Source: DASYZQ01 sp035946175
Lineage (GTDB): Bacteria > Patescibacteriota > Saccharimonadia > Saccharimonadales > UBA4665
Direction: 5' to 3'
Length of the DNA stretch: 9,284 bases
Assembly: GCA_035946175.1 (NCBI GenBank)
Contig: DASYZQ010000021.1
Location: forward strand, 1 to 9,284
Shown: positions 5,415-9,284 of the stretch, piece after piece
How positions within the stretch are numbered: the first letter of the stretch is position 1
How the letters are laid out: each line of letters starts with the position of its first letter
Notes under the pieces: model-generated
What the model saw: only the letters and a program-made list of their open reading frames with translations
Databases searched by the model: none
Told to the model about the DNA's origin: nothing
Position numbers and translations under genes: made by a program

Positions 5415-6935
5415 ATGTCGGAACTTGAAAACAGAACTTACGGAGTCGAACTCGAAAAGCCTTTTATGGCAGAAACAGGCGATTCGTATGGTGTTGGCCC
5501 TGAATATTTTGGTCAACTCCAAGCGCTTAAGGAACAACGTGGTGAGCCTGTAGAGCTGAAGTATATCGGTGACCAACTGGTGGCAATCTCGACGCAACAC
5601 GGTGAAGAAGCACTCGATAACGGCTTCAATCTCGGGGAAAGTGCCACTGGGCCAATTAACCAGGCCGACGGCGGGCTGTGCAAGCTATACGACGTAACAC
5701 GCCAAGAGTTGAGTGATATAGCAGAAGCGCTTGAACCACAGCATGCGGCGGTGCTGAACATGTCTAACCATCCTTTAGTTAATCCTGATGATGCAGCTTA
5801 TAGCCGATTTGTAGTGCCAAAACCCGCCTATAGCTATGTCCGCACCGTTCGGGGCTGGAACCACAAGGCAGGTATTAACGCTTCGGCACAAAATAGCCCG
5901 TCAACAGGGATTGCAGCGTATGAAGCTGCCAATGCGGTCAATATTATGATCGGTCTTGGTGCAGGCATGATTGCACTTTATGCCAATAGCCCGTTTGAAA
6001 ACAGCAGATTAACGAATGCGGTGGAAAGTCGTATGGGCCTTTGGGAAAAGATGTTTTCCAGGGCTGCAAAAATCGGTGATCGCCGTCTGCATCACGATCC
6101 AGAAGCACCCTTTGAATCACTACGGGAATACTTCAGCTGGATGTTTGGTCCCGGTACCACGATGTTCTTTGCCTCACAGGAAAACACAACTGACGCCAAG
6201 CACGGTAGTGAGATTGTAGCTATCGATGGCGATCCTTCACTACTTGAATTTCTAGAGAGTAAGGAGAGGCAGGGACATCTTTTGGAAAGTTCTGAAGTAG
6301 TCCATGTTCAACCGAAGCTCGGTGATTTGGCACTACATCAATTTTTACAGTTTAGCGGCGCCAGAGTACGTTTTGGCTTTATAGATGGCACCGAAAGCAC
6401 TGAAGAATTTATGGCTGCGATGCGTGGAAGAGGAACAGAAGTAGAGGACTTTATGTCCCGTAAAACGTCATTCATGTATATCGAAGGACGTGATGCCGGT
6501 GCCAATTTTGCCGATGAGGAATTACTAGATACTGTAGGAGAAAGCGACATCGTACGTTCAGTAGTCATCTCTTCATCAGCACTCCAAGCAGGACTGTTGG
6601 GCAATGCGTCTGAAGCTCGCCGTCTAGTCGATAGCTATGATTGGAGTACGCTTATGGCACTCCGACACGAAGCTGCAAAAAAAGGCCTGGACGGGTCAAT
6701 CGGCGATGTTCAAGTAAACAGACTCTGCCAAGGCATGTTGCAAGTAGCAGCAGATGGATTAAGGACGCAAGAAAAATGGATGCTCGAGTATCCGCAATTT
6801 GTTCTTGAGACAGGCAAAAGCGGCGCGAAAAGAGCACTTGCCATGTATGATAAACGTCCTGAGTTGACTGAAAAAGAACGGATACGGGCTACCATACTGC
6901 GGCGTAAGGCAGTACTTCGTGATACTATTGCATAA
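5415..6935 (+). CDS. Glutamate-cysteine ligase-type (GCS2) ATP-dependent carboxylate-amine ligase
   Basis: Family members join a carboxylate, usually the gamma-carboxyl of glutamate, to an amine through an acyl phosphate; the classic product is gamma-Glu-Cys. The 506-residue protein starts with GVELE (10-14; Glu12 and Glu14 as likely metal ligands). It then has HKAGINASAQNS (150-161), corresponding to the conserved strand before the substrate site, and YANSPFENSR...SRMGLW (189-210), a strong family signature. The C-terminal part is helical, with the usual GLLGNASEAR and AADGL segments. Length is near that of single-domain bacterial and plant-type GshA. AGGAGA (5403-5408) precedes the ATG by six bases. 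The genes on both sides are unrelated to glutathione: no gshB is present. It may therefore ligate another amine, with histamine from the downstream decarboxylase as one candidate. The acceptor is not readable from sequence. Confidence 0.75.
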   Translation: MSELENRTYGVELEKPFMAETGDSYGVGPEYFGQLQALKEQRGEPVELKYIGDQLVAISTQHGEEALDNGFNLGESATGPINQADGGLCKLYDVTRQELSDIAEALEPQHAAVLNMSNHPLVNPDDAAYSRFVVPKPAYSYVRTVRGWNHKAGINASAQNSPSTGIAAYEAANAVNIMIGLGAGMIALYANSPFENSRLTNAVESRMGLWEKMFSRAAKIGDRRLHHDPEAPFESLREYFSWMFGPGTTMFFASQENTTDAKHGSEIVAIDGDPSLLEFLESKERQGHLLESSEVVHVQPKLGDLALHQFLQFSGARVRFGFIDGTESTEEFMAAMRGRGTEVEDFMSRKTSFMYIEGRDAGANFADEELLDTVGESDIVRSVVISSSALQAGLLGNASEARRLVDSYDWSTLMALRHEAAKKGLDGSIGDVQVNRLCQGMLQVAADGLRTQEKWMLEYPQFVLETGKSGAKRALAMYDKRPELTEKERIRATILRRKAVLRDTIA

Positions 6936-6941
6936 AGAGAG
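6936..6941 (+). promoter_or_regulatory. Ribosome binding site fixing the start of enolase 2
   Basis: AGAGAG directly follows the ligase stop codon (6933-6935) and lies five bases before the ATG at 6947. An in-frame GTG at 6941 overlaps this site and cannot be served by it. The ATG is therefore the better start. Confidence 0.55.
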
Positions 6942-6946
6942 TGCAT

Positions 6947-8062
6947 ATGAGACTTACCAAAGTAGAGATTCGACGTGTCGTTCTTCCTATGGTCAGAAGC
7001 TTTGAGACCGGTTTTGGTACGATCGATGAGAAAGAAACAATTATCACCAAGCTGTATACCAGTGATGGTCTGGTTGGCTATGGCGAATCTTCGGCAACGA
7101 TTGCACCTATATATAATCATGAAACTTCTTACAGTTGCTTTTACGTCCAGGAGAACTATATTGCTCCACAAGTTGTCGGTAAAAACTTTGAAACGGTCGA
7201 GGACTTTAAGGATGCCTATAGCAACATTGTTGGGCATCCCATTGCGCGAACAGGCATGGAATGCGCTTTTTGGCATCTTATTGCACAACGTGATAACAAA
7301 TCACTCAAACAATTATTTGGTGGAGTGAAAGATGAAATTCCGGTCGGTGAGGGGGTTGGTATTAGTGCTAGCACCAAGCAAACCCTTACTGACGTCAAAC
7401 GGATTGTGGATGCTGGTTATAGTCGAGTGAAGGTTAAGATTGCACCGGGCCGCGATCTTGAAATCTTGCATGCTGTACGAGCCCGTTTCCCTGGAATCCC
7501 GCTAACCGTCGATGCTAATGGTTCATATCGTTACGATCGAGACGTAGAAATTCTACGAGCGTTTGATCAATTTAATCTGGGGATGCTTGAACAGCCATTT
7601 GCCAGTGATGATATCTGCGGGCATGCAAGGCTACATAGGCAAATCAAAACACCGATTTGCCTTGACGAGAGCATAGAAAGCCTGAACGACGCCCATACGG
7701 CAGTAGGTCTTGATGCCTGCCAAGTTATTAATATTAAGCCTGGTCGTGTCGGAGGGATGCTCGAGAGCATAGCGATTCACGACCTCGCTGCCCAACACGA
7801 TATCAGTGTATGGTGCGGCGGCATGGGTGAAACTGGTATTGGACGAGCATTCAATATTGCGTTTGCCTCTAAGGCAAACTGTCGTTACCCAGCAGATATG
7901 TCTCCATATAGTTTTTTCTACAAGGAAGATTTGGTCGAAGATAGCTTTGTTGTTAAAGATAACGGTTGCATCGATGTTCGTACAACGCCGGGTTTGGGCT
8001 ATCGGGTTAACGATAAATCGATTGAGGCTCTTACTACGAAGAAGGTCATTGTAAAGAGCTGA
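6947..8062 (+). CDS. N-succinylamino acid racemase/o-succinylbenzoate synthase-like enzyme 2
   Basis: This is a canonical MLE-subgroup enolase of 371 residues. It has Lys162-x-Lys164 (KVKIAPG), Asp189 (VDANG), Glu215 (MLEQP), Asp240 (CLDES) and Lys264 (INIKPGRVGG), then VWCGGMGETGIGR, all in the spacing and wording of N-succinylamino acid racemases and type-2 o-succinylbenzoate synthases. Members of this family often do both reactions. Lysines 164 and 264 are the two faces of the proton transfer that inverts the alpha carbon of N-acyl amino acids. No menaquinone genes occur here, while a GNAT and an N-acyl amino acid hydrolase do, which favours N-acylamino acid racemization. It is 11 bases downstream of the ligase stop and 47 bases upstream of the decarboxylase. 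It is clearly closer to family consensus than enolase 1, so the two are unlikely to be a recent duplication. Confidence 0.85.
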   Translation: MRLTKVEIRRVVLPMVRSFETGFGTIDEKETIITKLYTSDGLVGYGESSATIAPIYNHETSYSCFYVQENYIAPQVVGKNFETVEDFKDAYSNIVGHPIARTGMECAFWHLIAQRDNKSLKQLFGGVKDEIPVGEGVGISASTKQTLTDVKRIVDAGYSRVKVKIAPGRDLEILHAVRARFPGIPLTVDANGSYRYDRDVEILRAFDQFNLGMLEQPFASDDICGHARLHRQIKTPICLDESIESLNDAHTAVGLDACQVINIKPGRVGGMLESIAIHDLAAQHDISVWCGGMGETGIGRAFNIAFASKANCRYPADMSPYSFFYKEDLVEDSFVVKDNGCIDVRTTPGLGYRVNDKSIEALTTKKVIVKS

Positions 8063-8109
8063 GACTTACTCTGGCGCTCCTGGCGGTATAGCAAGCGAAA
8101 GGAAGACGA

Positions 8110-9183
8110 ATGTATCAAGCAGACAACGATACCGCAATACGTATCAAAGAATTTATGGAACGGATACGTACCGACTACAAGCTATTTATCGGATTCCCAG
8201 GTTCAACCGATTTTGATTATCGCGAGTTATACCCGTTCTTCGGATACTTGCTAAATAATGTCGGCGATCCGTACCAAGTACCACTGCACGCTAATCACAG
8301 CAAGGCTATGGAGCAAGAGGTCGTTGAGTTTTTCGCCGATTTATTTCGAGCTCCCAAAAAAGACCGTTGGGGGTATGTTAATAATGGCGGGACTGAAGGG
8401 AACTTGTATGCTCTCTACGTTGCCCGCGAGCTATACCCAAAAGCGAGAGTTTACTACTCCCAAACCGCACACTATAGCCTGCCCAAGAACGTACATATAC
8501 TAGGCATGCCAAGTACTGTCATTAAAGTTCGGCCGAACGATGAAATAGATTACGATGACTTACAGCATGAGCTAGACGCCCATAAAAGTGAACCAGCAAT
8601 TGTTGTTGCTAATATTGGCACCACCATGGCAGAGGCACGAGATGACGTCGCAAAAATAAAGCGTATCCTAAACGATACAGGCATCGGCCAACACTTCGTT
8701 CATAGTGACGCCGCACTTGCTGGTACATATACGGCACTATTACGGCCACATCATCCTTTCGATTTTAAGGACGGCGCTGATAGCGTTAGTATCAGTGGCC
8801 ACAAATTTATCGGTTCTCCTATGGCATGTGGGGTTGTTATTGTGCGTAAAAGTCATATGGATACAATCAGGCGTTCCGCATCCTATGTTGGATCACCTGA
8901 CACTACTATATCTGGCTCACGCAATGGCCATACACCACTCTTGTTATGGTATGCGATACAGCGTTGGGGCCTAGAAGGATTTCGCAAACGTGCAGAGGCC
9001 AGTTTAGCGCTCGCCGAATATACCCATAGCGAGCTGCAGCGTATTGGTTGGCAAACGTGGCGTAATCCTAGTGCAATTACTGTCATGCTTGCGTCACCTC
9101 CACGCAAGCTTATTTATAAATGGCAGCTGGCAACCCATGATGGCACGCATTTCGCACTTTCAAGCTCGCATAGCCTGAGCTAA
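8110..9183 (+). CDS. hdc: PLP-dependent histidine decarboxylase, C-terminus apparently truncated
   Basis: Group II PLP decarboxylases of the Gram-negative Hdc type turn L-histidine into histamine and CO2. The match is strong along nearly all the protein: FPGSTDFDY, LLNNVGDPYQ, WGYVNNGGTEGN, YYSQTAHYS (His121 stacking on PLP), ANIGTTM, HSDAALAG (Asp200 contacting the PLP nitrogen), SGHKFIGSP with the Schiff-base Lys232, and DTTISGSRNGHTPLLLW. Relatives are about 378-383 residues, but this one ends at 357. Family-like sequence stops around KWQLATHDGTH (residue 347), and the remaining ten residues are a Ser-rich tail. Neither other forward frame restores the missing end. AAAGGA (8098-8103) supports the start. 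The catalytic residues are intact, but loss of the C-terminal segment could impair folding or dimerisation. The related 2,4-diaminobutyrate/glutamate decarboxylases fit less well. Confidence 0.85.
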   Translation: MYQADNDTAIRIKEFMERIRTDYKLFIGFPGSTDFDYRELYPFFGYLLNNVGDPYQVPLHANHSKAMEQEVVEFFADLFRAPKKDRWGYVNNGGTEGNLYALYVARELYPKARVYYSQTAHYSLPKNVHILGMPSTVIKVRPNDEIDYDDLQHELDAHKSEPAIVVANIGTTMAEARDDVAKIKRILNDTGIGQHFVHSDAALAGTYTALLRPHHPFDFKDGADSVSISGHKFIGSPMACGVVIVRKSHMDTIRRSASYVGSPDTTISGSRNGHTPLLLWYAIQRWGLEGFRKRAEASLALAEYTHSELQRIGWQTWRNPSAITVMLASPPRKLIYKWQLATHDGTHFALSSSHSLS

Positions 9184-9284
9184 GGCAGCTCGAATCGCTG
9201 GTTTCACCACCTCCCACTTCTGCTGGTACATGCTGACGTGTATGTTGTTCGCTTGGTCAAGTCGTCTTCTTTTGTGCCGTTGCA
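9160..9284 (-). CDS. Possible 3' end of a convergent gene of unknown function (partial)
   Basis: On the minus strand an open frame enters from the window edge and runs about 40 codons to TGA (complement of 9160-9162). The peptide is basic: it begins QRHKRRRLDQANN and ends with KWEVVKPAIRAALAQAMRA. The other two minus frames contain stops within the same stretch. Its end overlaps the last 24 bases of the decarboxylase gene. I recognise no family. It could be an ordinary convergent neighbour, the edge of an inserted element that truncated the decarboxylase, or a chance open frame. Confidence 0.35.
   Translation of the reverse strand, partial: QRHKRRRLDQANNIHVSMYQQKWEVVKPAIRAALAQAMRA

Noticed and set aside
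6710..7288. 192-codon minus-strand frame across the ligase-enolase 2 junction
   Set aside because: It is long, but antisense to two genes with clear catalytic motifs. Its translation has no recognisable family pattern.
3219..8062. Menaquinone biosynthesis (menC)
   Set aside because: Both enolases resemble OSB synthase, but no menB, menD, menE or menF gene is nearby, and one copy would be enough. GNAT and hydrolase neighbours favour N-acyl amino acid chemistry.
8071..8085. Short direct repeat CTGGCG (8071-8076 and 8080-8085) before the decarboxylase
   Set aside because: Two six-base copies in a 47-base gap, with no further copies or promoter nearby, are too little to interpret.
1073..9183. 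Salicylate-histamine siderophore cluster (pseudomonine/acinetobactin type)
   Set aside because: Histidine decarboxylase and an AroQ-fold protein occur in such clusters, but the AroQ protein here has chorismate mutase rather than isochorismate-pyruvate lyase residues. No NRPS, isochorismate synthase or TonB receptor is present.

Overview
The window is a compact, almost entirely plus-strand bacterial segment of moderate GC with short intergenic gaps and clear AGGAG-type ribosome binding sites. It uses the standard bacterial code: TAA, TAG and TGA all end genes. The lineage cannot be named from the sequence. No ribosomal gene, tRNA, CRISPR array, integrase or transposase is recognisable.

Layout. 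Positions 1-50 look like the tail of an upstream gene, followed by a hairpin plus T-run (57-112) and a good sigma70-type promoter (147-175). That promoter reads into a HAD-family 5'-nucleotidase-like gene (198-863). After a structured 209-base gap comes a tight two-gene unit: an AroQ-type chorismate mutase (1073-1408) and an aspartoacylase/succinylglutamate desuccinylase-like zinc hydrolase (1411-2274). A 306-base gap holds two promoter candidates and a possible 36-codon small gene (2385-2495). Then follows a six-gene run with gaps of 47 bases or less: GNAT acyltransferase (2581-3180), enolase-superfamily enzyme 1 (3219-4385), VanX-type zinc dipeptidase (4382-5398), glutamate-cysteine-ligase-type carboxylate-amine ligase (5415-6935), enolase-superfamily enzyme 2 (6947-8062) and a PLP histidine decarboxylase (8110-9183) whose C-terminus looks cut off. 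The right edge (9160-9284) may carry the end of a convergent gene of unknown identity.

How the genes may work together. GNAT acyltransferase, N-succinylamino-acid-racemase-like enolase and N-acyl-amino-acid hydrolase are the three activity types of the known N-succinylation route that interconverts D- and L-amino acids. The usual deacylase there is an M20 enzyme; here it would be an aspartoacylase-type (M14-like) one. The VanX-like dipeptidase sits between the two racemase-like genes and could feed that route with D-amino acids or dipeptides from peptidoglycan. The ligase and histidine decarboxylase suggest that an amine (histamine) and a gamma-glutamyl-type amide are also made, and the chorismate mutase supplies prephenate. 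Two readings fit: salvage of wall-derived D-amino acids, or biosynthesis of a small peptide-like metabolite with stereo-inverted residues. No NRPS, transporter or regulator is present to settle this, and the assignments to exact substrates are inference.
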